Shown: positions 1 to 12,453 of the stretch, piece after piece | How positions within the stretch are numbered: position 1 is the stretch's first letter | Layout of the letters: each line of letters opens with the position of its first letter | NCBI RefSeq assembly: GCF_030272615.1 | Contig: NC_081406.1 | Span: 114,793,783 to 114,857,782 of the forward strand | Reading direction: 5' to 3' | DNA length: 64,000 nucleotides | Source of the DNA: Cryptomeria japonica | Lineage: Eukaryota > Streptophyta > Pinopsida > Cupressales > Cupressaceae | Notes under the pieces: model-generated | What the model was told of the DNA's origin: nothing | Database searches by the model: none | What the model saw: only the letters and a program-made list of their open reading frames with translations | Made by a program: the position numbers and the translations under genes

Positions 1-287
1 TTAGTGCCCTAAACTTTATAATAGATTTCATTGTGAGGGTGGATTGGAGTAGTAGACTCCAGTAGCATTGCTCACCGAGGTTTTTCCCATCTTGTGTTTT
101 CCTCATACATATTGGTGTTATGTGATGTCCCTTTGTGTGTGTTTGCATTTGTGGTGGTCTCTCCTCTAACCGGTAAGTTTGCATTGAGTTAGATATGATG
201 ACTGGCGTACTCACATAGGATAGTTAAAGGGAAAAGTTTGAGAACCACTGATTCACCCCCCCTCTCAGTGGTGCATTATGTCTAACA
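1..287 (+). mobile_element. 3' end of a copia-type LTR (fragment)
   Basis: The stretch has the look of the downstream end of a plant Ty1/copia LTR. A C-rich run at about 251-263 is followed by a short tail ending in TAACA at 283-287, the usual copia LTR terminus. No tRNA primer-binding sequence follows position 287, so this is probably a solo LTR or a truncated piece. It sits just outside the 3' end of the transposase remnant at 490-1690 and has probably interrupted that element. The start of the LTR lies outside the window. Assignment rests on motif recognition only. Confidence 0.5.
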
Positions 288-489
288 ATATTGAGTGTAC
301 CCGCTATGTGCATGCAAAAACTGTATTGCAAAAAAAAGTGTTCATTAATAGACCTGCATTTTGAACACATCCTTAATATACACGTAACAAACTTGAACAT
401 TAAGGTTTTATGATCGTTATTTAAAATGAAATGCATGATAAAAAAATAAGACACCATTAAAGACCTACTACTCAAGTGTGCTTGAAGGG
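288..489. other. Spacer between LTR end and transposase remnant
   Basis: AT-rich sequence with no recognisable coding or repeat content. By position it corresponds to the region just beyond the 3' end of the transposase gene in element 3. Confidence 0.3.
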
Positions 490-1690
490 TCATCTCTTTG
501 CTTAAAAGTATCCAGTATTGCTTCATGATCAGTAGTAGTCACTGTCCATAGCTCTTTGGTCTTTGGTTTTGCTTGATGCTTCAACAACTTGACATTTGTA
601 GCTATAATAAGGTGTGAATACATGAGAATTGTTTTGTGTCTCTCATAGTCTTCAAATGCAAGTATGCCATTCTTTCTAATTATGTATGTTCACAACCAAG
701 TTCCCACAACAACAACTGAACCTGTAGGATATGTGAACCCATCATCATCTGTCACTGGTTGTGTTAGCTTTTGTTTTCCCTATACACATCGTGCCAACCA
801 ATATTCTGATTTCTCTTCATTCCTTTGTGGTGCAACAACTGCAAAAACATGTCCTGGCTGTACAAGATTTGATAGACGGTCATACTCAAGTAAACTTTCC
901 ATGTCATCGTTTGACAATGATATTGTTTGAGATAAAGGAGTTAGATATTGCTGAACCCACGTATCAACCCACTCGCTTGACTTGCACTGATCCCAATCAC
1001 ACCGAACACAAATCTAACAAAAACAAGCCAATGCGCGTGTCCAAATGGTCCATGTACTTGCATCTGAGCTGATAAATGAATGCATCTTTAAAGAATCTTT
1101 AATTGTTTGACAATCCAATCCGTCTCCCATTGTTCCCTCCTCAACCAACCAAAAGAATTTGGTCACTGCTAAATCAAGAGTACCTCCATGTGACAATGTT
1201 GAACTACACCAATCAACAATAGAATGTGCATTAGAGCAATTTGCATCTGAAATACTCTATTTCTCCTTAACTAGAGCTCCCTTCAAACATGCACCTTCTC
1301 CATCATGCTCCGCCTTCCCATTCCCTTCCTAAAGAAAACACCAAATATGAGGTACACACCTCTCTACATGCATTTTGCTCAACCAATAAAACATACGAGC
1401 ATTATTGAATTGAACCATACAATTATCTGACCATATGAGATATCGATCAATTGCAATATCTTTCTCATGCAAGAACTCAAAAAAATTCTCGAAAGAATGT
1501 TGCACATAATCGGAGGAGTGTGATCTATCATCACTCATATAAAAATGATACTCCCTGATTATCTTCCTATCCTCTTCTGTACTATAAGGAGCATGTCAAT
1601 ATGTAATATGAACAAAAATAGCAATCTAGATTGAATTGTAATACTGAGACTGTACCTCATTCTGTGGTTTCAGTTGTAGTAATGAGAGAG
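490..1690 (-). pseudogene. Transposase remnant of element 1 (C-terminal half)
   Basis: Read on the minus strand, this region is a decayed homologue of the transposase at 38502-41525. From 1690 downward it matches the segment after the first catalytic Asp, then the WSDNC..QFNNARMFYWL segment (1385-1440, second catalytic Asp), then the TWTIWTRALACFC segment (about 1015-1070), then the C-terminal domain (about 490-880, with PTGSVVVVGTWL). The reading frame has several stops and frameshifts, for example in the segment upstream of the second Asp and after EYWLARCV. The N-terminal half is missing: homology stops where the (GA)n tract begins. Compared with the copy in element 3, the 123-bp intron before the C-terminal exon is absent (junction near 868-876). 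It is a dead fragment. Confidence 0.8.
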
Positions 1691-1816
1691 AGATTAGGGG
1701 AAAGGGGGAGAGAAAGATTTGGGGAGAGGAGGAGAGAGAGAGATTAGGGGAGAGAGGGGGAGGGGGGAGGGGGAGAGAGATTAGGGGAAAGGGGGAGAGA
1801 GAGAAATATTAGGGGA

Positions 1817-1857
<41 letters not shown>

Positions 1858-1940
1858 GGGGAGAGGGAGAGAGAGAGACTAGGGGAGAGGGAGAGAGATA
1901 TATTAGGGGAGAGGGGGAGAGAGAGATTAGAGGAGAGGGG
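1685..1940. repeat. (GA)n-rich microsatellite with TTAGGGGAGAGG units
   Basis: Purine-only low-complexity tract made of GA runs broken by repeats of ATTAGGGGAGAGG. It truncates the transposase remnant on its left and leads into the palindromic minisatellite on its right. A similar GA tract lies next to the same minisatellite at 10861-11163, so the two travel together. Confidence 0.9.
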
Positions 1941-3832
1941 TCATATGACCCCTTAGGACCCATAACGACCCAATATGGTGTCATAAGGGGTCATATTGTA
2001 TCCTAAGGGGTCATATGGTGTCTTAAGGGGTTATCTGACACAATATAACATCTTAGAACATAATATGACCCATAACGACACAATTTGGTGTCCTAAGGGG
2101 TCATATGTTGTCTTAAGGGACATAGGACCCAATATAACTTAATAAGACACAATATGACCCATAACGACACTGTATAGTGTCGTAAAGGGTCATATTGTGT
2201 CCTAAGGGGTCATATGACACATATGAACCACTAGGATATAATATGACCCATAACGACACAATTTGGTGTCATAAGGGGTCATATGGTGTCCTAAGGGGTC
2301 ATAGGACACAATAAGATCCCTTAGGACACCATAGGACCCATAACAACCCAATATGGTGTCATAAGAGGTCATATGTTGTCCTTAGGGGTCACATGGTATC
2401 CCATGACCCCTTAGGACACCATATGACCCCTAATGACACCATATAGTGTCAGAAGGGGTCATATGACCCATAACAACACCGTATAGTGTCGTAAATGGTC
2501 ATATTGTGTCCTAAGGGGTCATATGGTGTCTTAAGGGGTCATATGACACAATATGACCCCTTAGGACACAATATGACCCATAACAACATAATTTGGTGTT
2601 GTAAGGGGTCATATGGTGTCCTAAGGGGTCATAGGACACAATATGACCCATAACAACATAATTTGGTGTTGTAAGGGGTCATATGGTGTCCTAAGGGGTC
2701 ATAGGACACAATATGACCCCTTTTGACACCATAGGACCCATAACGACCCAATATGGTGTCATAAAGGGTCATATGTTGTCCTTAGGGGTCATGTAGTATC
2801 CCATGACCCCTTAGGACACCATATCACCCCTAACGATGCCATATGGTGTCATAAGGGGTCATATGACCCATAACGGCACCGGCACCGCATAGTGTCGTAA
2901 AGGGTCATATTGTGTCCTAAGGGGTCATATGGTGTTTTAAGGGGTCATATGACACAATATGACCCCTTAGGATACAATATGACTCATAATGACATAATTT
3001 GGTGTCTTAAGGGGTCATAGGACACAATATGACCCCTTAGGACACCATAGAACCCATAACGACCTAATATGGTGTCATAAGGGGTCATATGTTGTCCTTA
3101 GGGGTCATATGGTATCCCATGACCCCTTAGGCCACCATATGACCCCTAATGACACCATATGGTGTCATAAGGGGTCATATGACCCATAACGACACCGTAT
3201 AGTGTCATAAGGGGTCATATGACCCATAACGACACTGTATAGTGTCGTAAAGGGTCATATTGTGTCCTAAGGGGTCATATGGTGTCCTAAGGGGTCACAT
3301 GACATAATATGACCCCTTAGGACCCAATATGGCCTATAACAACACAATTTGGTGTTGTAAGGGGTCATATGGTGTCCTAAGGGGTCATAGGACACATTAT
3401 GAGCCCTTAGGACACTATAAGACCCACAACGACCCAATATGGTGTAATAAGGGGTTATATGTTGTCCTTAGGGGTCATATGGTATCCCATGACCCCTTAG
3501 GACACCATATGATGCCTAACAATACTATATGGTGTCATAATGGGTCATATGACCCATAACAACACCATATATTGTCATAAAGGGTCATATTGTGTCCTAA
3601 GGGGTTATATGGTGTCCTAAGGGGTCATATCAATATGACCCCTTAGGATACAATATGACCCATAACGACACAATTTGGTGTCGTAAGGGGTCATATGGTA
3701 TCCTAAGGGGTCATAAGACACAATATGACCCCTTAGGACACCATAAGACCCATAACGACCCAATATGGTGTCATAAGGGGTCATATGTTGTCCTTAGGGG
3801 TCATATGGTATCCCATGATCCCTTCGGATATC
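1941..3832. repeat. Palindromic GGGGTCATATG minisatellite, higher-order
   Basis: About 1.9 kb built from short inverted units of the type GGGGTCATATGGTGTCC / GGACACCATATGACCCC, separated by TAAGG/CCTTA and ACCCATAACGACACC variants. A marker variant (GGTATCCCATGACCCC) recurs near 2395, 2795, 3111, 3481 and 3807, giving a higher-order period of roughly 320-400 bp. Perfect 16-base palindromes such as GGGGTCATATGACCCC make the tract able to fold into many hairpins. Short open frames inside are artefacts of the repeat. The same unit family is found at 10430-10850. Confidence 0.9.
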
Positions 3833-4753
3833 CGATTCTATCGAATATCTGATTTCTATTGTACAAATTTGAAATTTGAAATTTTGTCTCGGGTTTGCTT
3901 TGGGATTTGGCTTGGAAGTGACAAGCCTAGAAAGTCAACTGAAAAAACATGTTTTTCAGTATTTCTTGATTTTCCAGACTTTACACTGGTGGCTGGTGAC
4001 TTTTTTTACAACCAAAATTGATAAAATGAAAAGGGTTTTCTAAGGACGTTCTCAACTTTCCAACAATATAAGGCTTGTCTTATTTTGACTTTAATAAATA
4101 ATTATTATTTATTTTCTATTTGAATTCTGAAAAAAGTCGTGATTGATAGACTGATTGAAAAACACTCATAACTTTCAAATGATATAAGATTTTTTGAGTC
4201 CGAAACATGCGTCACATCCTATGCTTCGTCTACTATGGGGAAACATTATTAAAAAAATGAAATTCATAAGGTTTTGACCAAGTTAAGGTGGTCAGACATA
4301 GGAGTTTCTGAATTTCTGAAAAGCTATAGTAAAAAATTCATAACTAATTATTTACTTTATAAAAAAATATGTGTCACATCCGGACATGAGTCTAATACTT
4401 ATATATTTTTTTAATCAGTAGTCTAATACTTATATTATAAATCTTATAAAAAATATTATGATTTGATTGTGATAGGGTGGTCAGACAAACACCCACTTCT
4501 TATCTTTTTCCTAAAATTTTAGTACCACTGCATTGAAATTTGAAATTTTCATCAAATAGGATTTTTTTTTTCCAAAAAAAAACTAGTAGCTTAGAAACTA
4601 AATTCAATTTTCTATAGATTCTATTCTTACATATTTTAAAAATAATGTTTATAACTTATTCAAATTTTCATGTCAAGTTCAATAACTCTGATTTTCTGAA
4701 ATTTCATTGCCACTTAAGGGCCTGTTTTGGCACACCATGATCTTGCACATACC
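3833..4753. repeat. AT-rich terminal region of element 1
   Basis: Non-coding AT-rich sequence between the minisatellite and the element end. The outermost ~25 bases form the terminal inverted repeat type shared by this transposon family. No gene was found. Confidence 0.5.
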
Positions 4754-6660
4754 TAATAACCAAAAATTAAGGAAGTCTTGATAAGGGTTAATTATAAGTT
4801 ATACCAAGTCAATCATGTACTTCCTAAGATATTAAAAGTAACCTATGCTTTTCCTTATTAATAGGATATCACTCACAATCATACCTATTACATGTCTACT
4901 TGAAGAATAATAAAGTATCTCATTAATTTCAAGAAATATTTACTTGTTGTAAGTTGTATACATATACGAGATTATGGTTAGGTTTATAATGTCTCTTACA
5001 TATAAGTACAAAGTTAAGAAATGGATCGAGAGATAAGAAGCCTAATTTTAGTATTAAACCATACTTCAACTAATAAAATTGTCAGCAAATGGAGCTCATA
5101 TTTAATAATGATAGCTTGTAATCTCTTAAATTTATAATGATAAGATAACTACCACTAAAAAGATATAATATACCTTCTTATCATAACATTTCACATCCAT
5201 ATGATAACCTACTATGTGTTTACCATAGCTTTAGTGTAATGGCTAAAGTGACTGTCTAGATAATTGTAGCCCAATTAATCATCACTGTAGAGGTAATTAC
5301 TAATCCACACTACCATAATTCACCATCATATTGAGCTTCAAATCTCATAAAAGGAGAATAACAGAGAGGTTGAAGATCAACCATGTTCAAAATTCAAAAA
5401 ATGATTTCAAAATCTAAAAATCTGACCTACAAATATGAAACACCTAAAAATCAAACAAAAAACATTAGAAACAAGGGACAAGAGTTCCACTGGACATGCC
5501 AAAATGTTTATGTCAAATTTGAACCTATTTGTAAACCCTAACTAAGCGAATCACTAACCCTAGATCTACAAACAAATTCAACACAACATCAATCAAGAAT
5601 CTATCAAACATGAAAATACTAATGAAATAAAATAAAGTATACCTTTCACATGTCCAATTGTCTTGTCTCCATTGTTCTCCTATCCTCTATTTGATGTTGT
5701 TGCTCTCATAGTTGTGTTGCACTTGCATAAGAGCTCATGGAAGAATGGACGCGGTTGTGATGATGTATTCTTGTGATGAAGTATGCTAGAATGAATTCGA
5801 CATAATATAGGTATGATTGCTTGTAGATGGATTGATTATCTCCAAATGGAAGGAAGAATCCTCTTTTATAGAAATCTCAAGGAGAATCAAGGGTTTAGAT
5901 TAAGAGGTTAAATGATGAATGACCATGATCACAAAGATGAAAGAGACTCAATAAGATTGAAGGGTAGGTAGAGATGGAGGGAGGAGATTAAGTAGAAAGG
6001 TAAAAGATAAGGGTGAATAAGATTAAGAGGTTAAATTGAAATGAAGGGCTAAGATTGAGGAGTAGATAATTTAGGGAGACATGTTGTCACGTGGATAAGA
6101 TGAAAAAGGTAAATTGATTAATTAAATAAATAAACATATTTATTTAACTAAAAGAGGAAAAGGCTAATTAAATAAATAAAATATTATTTAATTTAGGAGA
6201 GAAGTGAAATCTAAATAAATAATAAATAATTATTTAAATTAGAAAGAAGAGGCTCAATAAATTAATTAAATAAATTAAATAAATTAAAATATTTATAATT
6301 AGAGATATAATGAGGGCTACATACTTACAAAACATAACTTCTAAATGACTTCATTTGATCCCTTAAAAAGTTAAAAAAAAAGAATTAATTTTTTGTCAGC
6401 ATTTTGATGGGTGCAAAGAGACTCCATTGCAAGTATGATTTAAGTCTAGAGGGGTTCTATTCAAGAGAGTTTGATCTAACTCTCTTTAATTAAAATCCTT
6501 TAAATGGAACTTTCAAGGCTTACATAATTATATTCTCTATGTGATTTTAAACAAAAATAAGGATGTCCCAAAAGTGAGACATGGTATTATGGGATCACTC
6601 TCCTCAAAAATCATATTTTGATCCACCGTTTTTTAAATCATTAAAAAAATTGTCATTTGT
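4754..6660 (-). repeat. Long direct repeat, copy A (LTR-like)
   Basis: About 1,907 bp nearly identical (around 95% by eye, small indels) to 14073-15976 in the same orientation. A TATA box on the minus strand (CTATAAAAGAGG, near 5873) suggests an LTR transcribed leftward, with the U3 side at 6660. The ends do not show TG...CA, and no clear polypurine tract or primer-binding site flanks them, so LTR identity is unproven. The left boundary at 4754 is set by the insertion of element 1, so the true repeat may extend further left. Confidence 0.6.
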
Positions 6661-7299
6661 GAGCTTGTCGGGTTTTATTCATGGTTATGAACTTTTGTCG
6701 AACGTCGACAAGTTACAGTCTTGAACTTATTTTAGCCTTCATGGTTTTGTTTTGGATACTTAAGAATTTAGTCATTCTTTGTCCTCCATTTCAAAAGCCT
6801 CATTAGACTTCGACGTCTCATTTCAAACTTAGCAATGAGTCTTAGTGGCTGTCTGCCACAAACTTCATTTTACAATCTTTAATTTTTTTGGTTCTATAAC
6901 CTTTTTCGGGGCCCAACGCTTCATTTCGAAATCACCTTTTAGTCTTGGCCACGTCCAAACTCCACGAGTCTTAAATCTTTTTTGGCCTTGTTTTTAAGTT
7001 CTAAAACAAGCGTCGGACTTTGACATGATTTTCTAACTCAGTCGAGGCTTGACTACCTATATTTTTTAGAAGATTTTGAAGACATTTATACCTTTGGAGC
7101 TTCCACAACCCAACTCTTTACAAAGCACATTCTTCAAAAATAAAGAAATGATATACAATTTAAGTTGAAGGTCAGATTCCAAAGAAGTTGTCATATCTTG
7201 TCGAACTCTAACATATCATTTGAAACTAAGGTGAAAGGTGAAGGGAAGGAGTAAGTAAAGCAGTTATTATAGCTAACCAGAATAAAAGCTAAAGTGAAA
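6661..7299. other. Non-coding stretch, nothing recognised
   Basis: AT-rich sequence with several GTCG/CGAC dinucleotide clusters (for example GTCGAACGTCGAC near 6695), possibly internal sequence of the element bounded by the long direct repeats. No coding capacity, RNA gene or repeat was recognised. Confidence 0.3.
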
Positions 7300-8360
7300 G
7301 CAAGACATAGGGGAGAGGAGCCAGAATGTGTACACCCTAACTTTGGGGGTCCACGTGGCGGGACCAACTTTTCAAACCGCCCATGTAGACCACTGAGTGG
7401 GCAACCCAAAATCAAAAGTTGACATACCACCGATGATTTTTGCCATGTCAATGCTGAGTTGTCGTCCAAGTGGTAAAAAAATGCCACTTTGGACCATCGA
7501 CCGGAACGTGAGCGGGGCCACCCCCGAAACATGCCACACTTTCTATTTGCATCAAACGGGTTGGCCACGTGCCGATTACTCACTTGCACACCTTACCAAC
7601 CATTTACTTTGCCCAATTCTCCCACCGCCAAATTCAAATTCCAACTACACTTGCATTAACTATGCATCAGCTCGCCTTCACTGTCTCTGCTCGGTTGCAT
7701 TTTTCAAAGTGTTTGGCCTTCATTGCGCTCGAGCCCTCGTACATTGTCTTGAAGCTCGTTCATTTCCTTCCTGCTCAAACTCCATTGGTGGTTTTGTCTG
7801 CTACCACAACCTGCTCACCATGGAATGCCTTCAACCCAGATTTGGACCAGAACATGCGCACCCAAAACCAGGTAATGCTTCAGTGCATACCCTATTTCGT
7901 AGGATTTTGTTTGCTTTTTATTTGATTTTTTGGGGTTATGTTTTCGTGTTCGGCTCCATTTTTTGTTGTGTTACTCCCTCGCCACCTCCACTTCGTAGGT
8001 ATAGAGCTAAACAATGAGGATGATGGGGATCTACTTGCAGATGTTGAATTGACTCATTTCCCCTTCAACCCTAGTGAGGAATTTTCATCACTAAGGCTCA
8101 CAAATTTACAATATTTTGTATTGTTTTCTTTCGACATTGTCCTCTTACTTGATCATTTAAAAAATTGTTTTAATTGTTTGTCATTCCTCATAAATTTTTT
8201 GTTTTTAAATGTTTGGCATTCTTCAGGAAATTTTTATGGTTGTTTTTTATGTTTTTTGAACACAACATTATGTATTCATAAACACAATTACATACAAAAG
8301 GGAATCATACTCCTTTGTTCTAGTATTACTATAATTTTAATGGTGTCATTTGACTAAAAT
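7300..8360 (+). other. GC-richer island with G-boxes; possible gene start
   Basis: This is one of the few GC-richer non-repeat stretches of the left third. It has G-box/ABRE-type cores CCACGTGG at about 7351 and GCCACGTGCC at about 7562. Downstream, an ATG at 7662 opens 70 codons that end at a plausible splice donor (CAG/GTAATG, 7871). The predicted peptide matches no family I know, and a longer frame over 7397-8017 is compositionally poor. This may be the promoter and first exon of an unrecognised or captured gene, or chance. I do not assert a protein. Confidence 0.2.
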
Positions 8361-8389
8361 TTTGGCTCATTTTGTCGAACAATGAATCT

Positions 8390-9540
8390 ATTGGGAGTTT
8401 TGGCATCAACTTGCAACATCATTGTGGTTTAAAGCTTTAATGGTTTTGAATTTCACCGTTAATGTTTCAAGGGTTCAAGTGTTTCAATTCTTTTTGTTCA
8501 TTGTTAATGTATAATGGGTTTGTGGGTTTAAATGTTCATTTCATTTACGGATTCACTGGATTTAGGCTATTAATTTCACATTTACTGTCAAAGGGGGTTT
8601 CAATTTGAATGGTTCACTATTAATGTAGAATGGGTTTCTGGGATTAAATGTTCATTTCATTTATGATTTTTGCTTATGGATTTAGGGTTTCAATATGAAT
8701 GGTTCATTGTTATTGTATAATGGGTTTGTGGGTTTGAATGTTCATTGATTGTATAGATTCACTGGAATTAGGGTTTCAAATTCACATTTACTGTCAAAAG
8801 GGTTTGAGGGATTTTCAGTGTTTCACTGTTAATGTAAAAGGATTCACATTTTTCAGTTTTACTGTAAATTGGGTTTGCAGGTTTCAATGTTGGCTTTAAA
8901 ATGCACTTTTAAATCTTCCATTTTTGAGGGGGTTAATTCCATGCTCCATTGTGTTCCTTGTCCAAGGATTTAAATCAATGTGACCACTTTGAAGCAGATC
9001 CTTCGATTTGAATTTCAATGTCGAACTGTTAATGTATAGGGTTCACATTTTCACTTTAATTGTCCAATATGTTTGATGGTTTTCAACTTGACTTGATTAT
9101 TAGATTCACTTCATTCATTATGGGATTAACCTTATTCATTATGGGATTCATTTCATTGTTTTAGGATTCACTGTTAAAGTGATTCGGATTTCACATGTTT
9201 GCATTGTATTCATTCTCATATGGTTTACATCTTCACTACTTTAAAATCAATATTATTGCAGTGTATAAATCAATGTTTCAATGTTGGCTTTCAAATTCAC
9301 TTTTAAATCTTTCATTTTCAAAGGGGTTAATTCCATGATCCATTGTGTTCATTTGGTTTCAATTTCAATGTTGAATTGTTAATGTATAGGGTTCACATTT
9401 TCACTTTTATTGTCCAATGTGTAAGATGGTTTCCAAATTGACTTGATTATTGGATTCACTTCATTCATTATCTTATTCATTTCATTGTTTTAGGGTTCAT
9501 TGTTAAAGTATATCGGATTGCACATCTACATTTTCTCGAC
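8390..9540. repeat. Degenerate tandem repeats (TTCATTGTTAATGTATAATG type)
   Basis: Units of roughly 90-130 bp with recurring phrases such as GGTTCATTGTTAATGTATAATG, GGGTTTGTGGGTTTAAATG and GGATTCACTTCATTCATTATG. On top of this there is a larger tandem duplication: the segment at about 8890-9170 is repeated at about 9285-9510. It is strongly diverged and non-coding. Confidence 0.65.
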
Positions 9541-9566
9541 GACTTCGGTTGTCTCTTTCTGCCATG

Positions 9567-10067
9567 TACTAGGGGAAGTGCACTAATAGATAACATAGTT
9601 TCAATAACCATCACCTTATTGTCATGTTGACCCCCCAATAGCCGTCATAGCGAAAACACCATTAATAAATTTATTTTGTACCAATAGCCGATCATTTTTT
9701 GTAATTAATTGGCCCATTTGTGCACAACTATTGGAACATTTGTCCCATTTGTGTACCACTATTGGAACATTTGTGCACCACTATTGGGACATTTGTCAAC
9801 AAGTACTAGCAATTTTGAGTTGACGGTTATTGGAACATCTTTAGTTAGATATCAGGCGACACTTTGAAATGTGTACTTTTTGACCTTTGTGCGCATAACT
9901 GATTCCACAACATGCATCGTTACTACCCAAAAGCCAAATCAATAGCTATAAGCAGTTAAGTCGCATACGAAGACAACTAAAAAAAAAAATTAAAATCCAA
10001 TGTACCGTTTAGGATTTGTGGGTGCGCGAAGCTAGCTATGATGGCTATTAGTGCTCTTCCCCTAGTG
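9567..10067. mobile_element. CACTA-like non-autonomous element (MITE), 501 bp
   Basis: The ends form imperfect terminal inverted repeats of about 31 bp. The left end reads TACTAGGGGAAGTGCACTAA and the right end, reversed, CACTAGGGGAAGAGCACTAA. The right end starts with CACTA, the signature of the EnSpm/CACTA superfamily; on the left the first C has become T. Flanking trinucleotides are ATG and ATA, a near-match to the 3-bp target duplication of this superfamily. Inside is a small tandem repeat (CCCATTTGTGCAC..CTATTGGAACATTTG, about 9715-9800). There is no coding capacity. Confidence 0.65.
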
Positions 10068-10429
10068 ATAAAATTCCATGTTCTTTTCTTTAAGCATCAT
10101 AGTCGCTCATGACCACATAAAGCATTGGAATTCTGTGAAACAGATCATAAAGGAAGTTTCAAGTGTAGCCTTCTAAGAGCACTTGAAGCTCTTAGATCTA
10201 TAGAATTTTAGGCTTCCCTAGTGTGGGGAATTTTCTATGAAATAGCTCCCTATAAAGAGTTGAAATTGCATTGAATCCATAATATGAAATATGGGGGTAC
10301 GTTGATACGTACAGAGGGATGCTTTACTACACCAAGGTAGGAGCCATGTGATTTTGGCACAGGGTGATTGACGAGATGATGTTATTCACCTGGCGGCCCT
10401 TTATGGATAGTGAGAGATGGTTCTTTATG
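10068..10429. other. Non-coding stretch, nothing recognised
   Basis: Sequence between the MITE and the minisatellite. No ORF, RNA or repeat that I can name. Confidence 0.3.
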
Positions 10430-10850
10430 GTTCTTCACCTTAGGATACCGTATGACCCTTTAGGATGTCATATGATCCTAAAGGGTCATGTGGTCTTATT
10501 TGGGGTCATACAGTGTCCTATGACCCCTTAGGACACCATATGACCCCTTAGGTGTCATTATGTGTCATGTAATGTGTCCTTAGGGGTCATATTATGTCCT
10601 ACCGCCCTTTAAGACACTATATGACCCCTTAAGACACCATATGGTGTCGTTATGGGTCGTATGGTGTTCTAAGGGGTCATATGGTGTCCTATGACCCCTT
10701 AGAACACCGTATGACCCCTTAGGTGTCGAATTTTGTAAGCACTATTGGCACTGCTTTTTATATTGTAATAATGGTTCATCTTGCCACCTTAGGACATCGT
10801 ATGACCCCTTAGGACATAATATGTTCCCAAAGGGTTATGTTGTGTTATGT
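10430..10850. repeat. GGGGTCATATG minisatellite, second locus
   Basis: Same palindromic unit family as 1941-3832 (CCTTAGGACACCATATGACCCC and its complement), shorter and more diverged. It is followed by (GA)n, as at the first locus, and probably belongs to element 2. Confidence 0.85.
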
Positions 10851-10860
10851 GGGGTCTGGA

Positions 10861-10865
10861 GGGGG

Positions 10866-10942
<77 letters not shown>

Positions 10943-11105
10943 GAGGGAGGGAGATGGGGGGAGAGGAAGACATATCACATGATGTGAGTAGGGGTCATGT
11001 GGGGTCCTAATTGAGCCACACATGTGATACAACACCATATGACCCCTTGAGATATCATACATGGTCCGAAGAGGTCATTAGGTGTTATATGGGGTGTTGA
11101 GAGAG

Positions 11106-11163
<58 letters not shown>
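10861..11163. repeat. Two (GA)n microsatellites with intervening unit
   Basis: An almost pure (GA)n run at 10869-10939 and a second at 11097-11163, separated by about 150 bp of minisatellite-like sequence with GGGGTCAT units. No coding value. Confidence 0.95.
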
Positions 11164-11166
<3 letters not shown>

Positions 11167-11189
11167 TACAATATAGTACAATAAGATAT

Positions 11190-11425
11190 CAAAAGACAAT
11201 ATATATCAATATACATACATACATATAATACACATAAAATATCAAAAGAGAATGCACATACATACACACATATGTGTGTATATATACATAATATATTATA
11301 TATATTATATACATATATATATAATATATATTATATATTATTATATTATATATATATACACATTATATATACATGAAATATCATATTTTGCATATTATAC
11401 ATGTATACATATATGTATGCACACA
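11190..11425. repeat. (TA)n/(ACAT)n low-complexity tract
   Basis: Alternating ATAT, ACAT and GTGTAT runs, AT-rich, typical microsatellite decay. No gene. Confidence 0.9.
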
Positions 11426-11439
11426 CCCACATTTTAAAC

Positions 11440-12449
11440 ATAGGTAGAAGCGCATACGCGCTATTTTACCTTTAACACCACGTATGCATTGTCTATTGCA
11501 AAGACACCCCGTACGTGGTTTTGTTTTTAAAATACCCCGTACGCGCTGTTTATAGTATAGGGAGCCCATACACGCTTTTGACTGTTTAAGCTTGTGAATA
11601 GGCTTGGATGACAAAGTTGCAAGTTGGAAGTTTGATTTCCTTCCATTTCCCTTCTTTTTGACGTTTTTTATTTTATCAACTTGGTTTCTCAACTTTGTCA
11701 TCATCAAGTTTAAACTTCATCAAGTGGGTATTTCTAAAATTGACACCACATTTTCACCCATCTTCTGAGCTTTCTAACCATATAATTTTTTTAAAATTTG
11801 AACAACAATAACATATTATTATTGAGTTTCTTTTACCAGTGTCTTCATAGTTCTCAAAGACATACGTGTACCATTTTTTTAATAACTTTTAATATACTTA
11901 TCTAAATTTTAAAAAAACTATATATTATTGTAGTGCACTTGATTCTTTACAATTTAAAAAAAATAAAATTATATTTTTGAATGTTTTGGTGCAAGTTATG
12001 CTTTGCGCACGAACAGGTACCTAATTTTCAGGATGTGCTCGATTGGAAAAATCATAAAAAATAAAATACTCAACAAACAATTACAAAAAAATACACAACT
12101 TCTAGTGCTCACTCTTAACTATATTTTTGCCAAACAATTTGTCAAAATACTAAATCTAACTATGACTTTTTTGATACGCATATTAGACACTATGTAATAT
12201 TTTTTAGAAAAAATTAGGGTCTATTTTTCGTGCACGAAGGATTTTACCCTCTTAATCTTATCCAATTTTTTTAAAAATTAGTAGTTTAGAAACTAGATTC
12301 AGAGTACTACAATATTTGTTCTTTGAGTATCTTGATATCTTGAGTGAATGGCTCTCAACTTTCTCGTCCAAGTGCAGATTTACCTGAATTTTAAAAAAAA
12401 GTGTCCACTTATACCCCCCTTTTTGTACACCATCTTGGTGCACTTACCC
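11440..12449. mobile_element. Terminus of element 2 (TIR transposon)
   Basis: Reverse-complemented, this ~1 kb matches the left end of element 4 (52045-52830) over about 0.8 kb. Both begin GGGTAAGTGCACCAAGATGG, continue through a GGGGGGTATAAGTGG stretch, and share a later segment with TAGTACTCTGAATCTAG. The element therefore ends at 12449, with ACAT (12450-12453) as the candidate target duplication. Subterminal GTACG-centred repeats (CCCGTACGCGCTG type, 11450-11580) lie inside. I could not find a matching left end, so the element is truncated or its left end is too decayed. No transposase gene is visible. Confidence 0.65.
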
Positions 12450-12453
12450 ACAT

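Larger units (their letters stand above)
288..4753 (-). mobile_element. Element 1: right part of a decayed TIR transposon
   Basis: The order is transposase remnant (minus), (GA)n tract, palindromic minisatellite, AT-rich terminal region, as in the right half of element 3. The last bases, read inward on the minus strand, are GGTATGTGCAAGATCATGG. This resembles the termini of element 3 (GAGTATGTGCAAG) and elements 2 and 4 (GGGTAAGTGCACCAAG). The ~1.9-kb direct repeat copy A starts exactly after position 4753, as expected if the element was inserted into that repeat. TAAT (4754-4757) is the likely 4-bp target duplication, but its partner is outside the window. Confidence 0.6.

Noticed and set aside
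1781-3852. Short ORFs in the GA tract and the GGGGTCATATG minisatellite
   Set aside because: The peptides simply mirror the DNA repeat unit in shifting frames.
11381-11707. 108-codon minus-strand ORF rich in Lys and Cys
   Set aside because: It covers the subterminal GTACG repeats of element 2 and has no counterpart in element 4.
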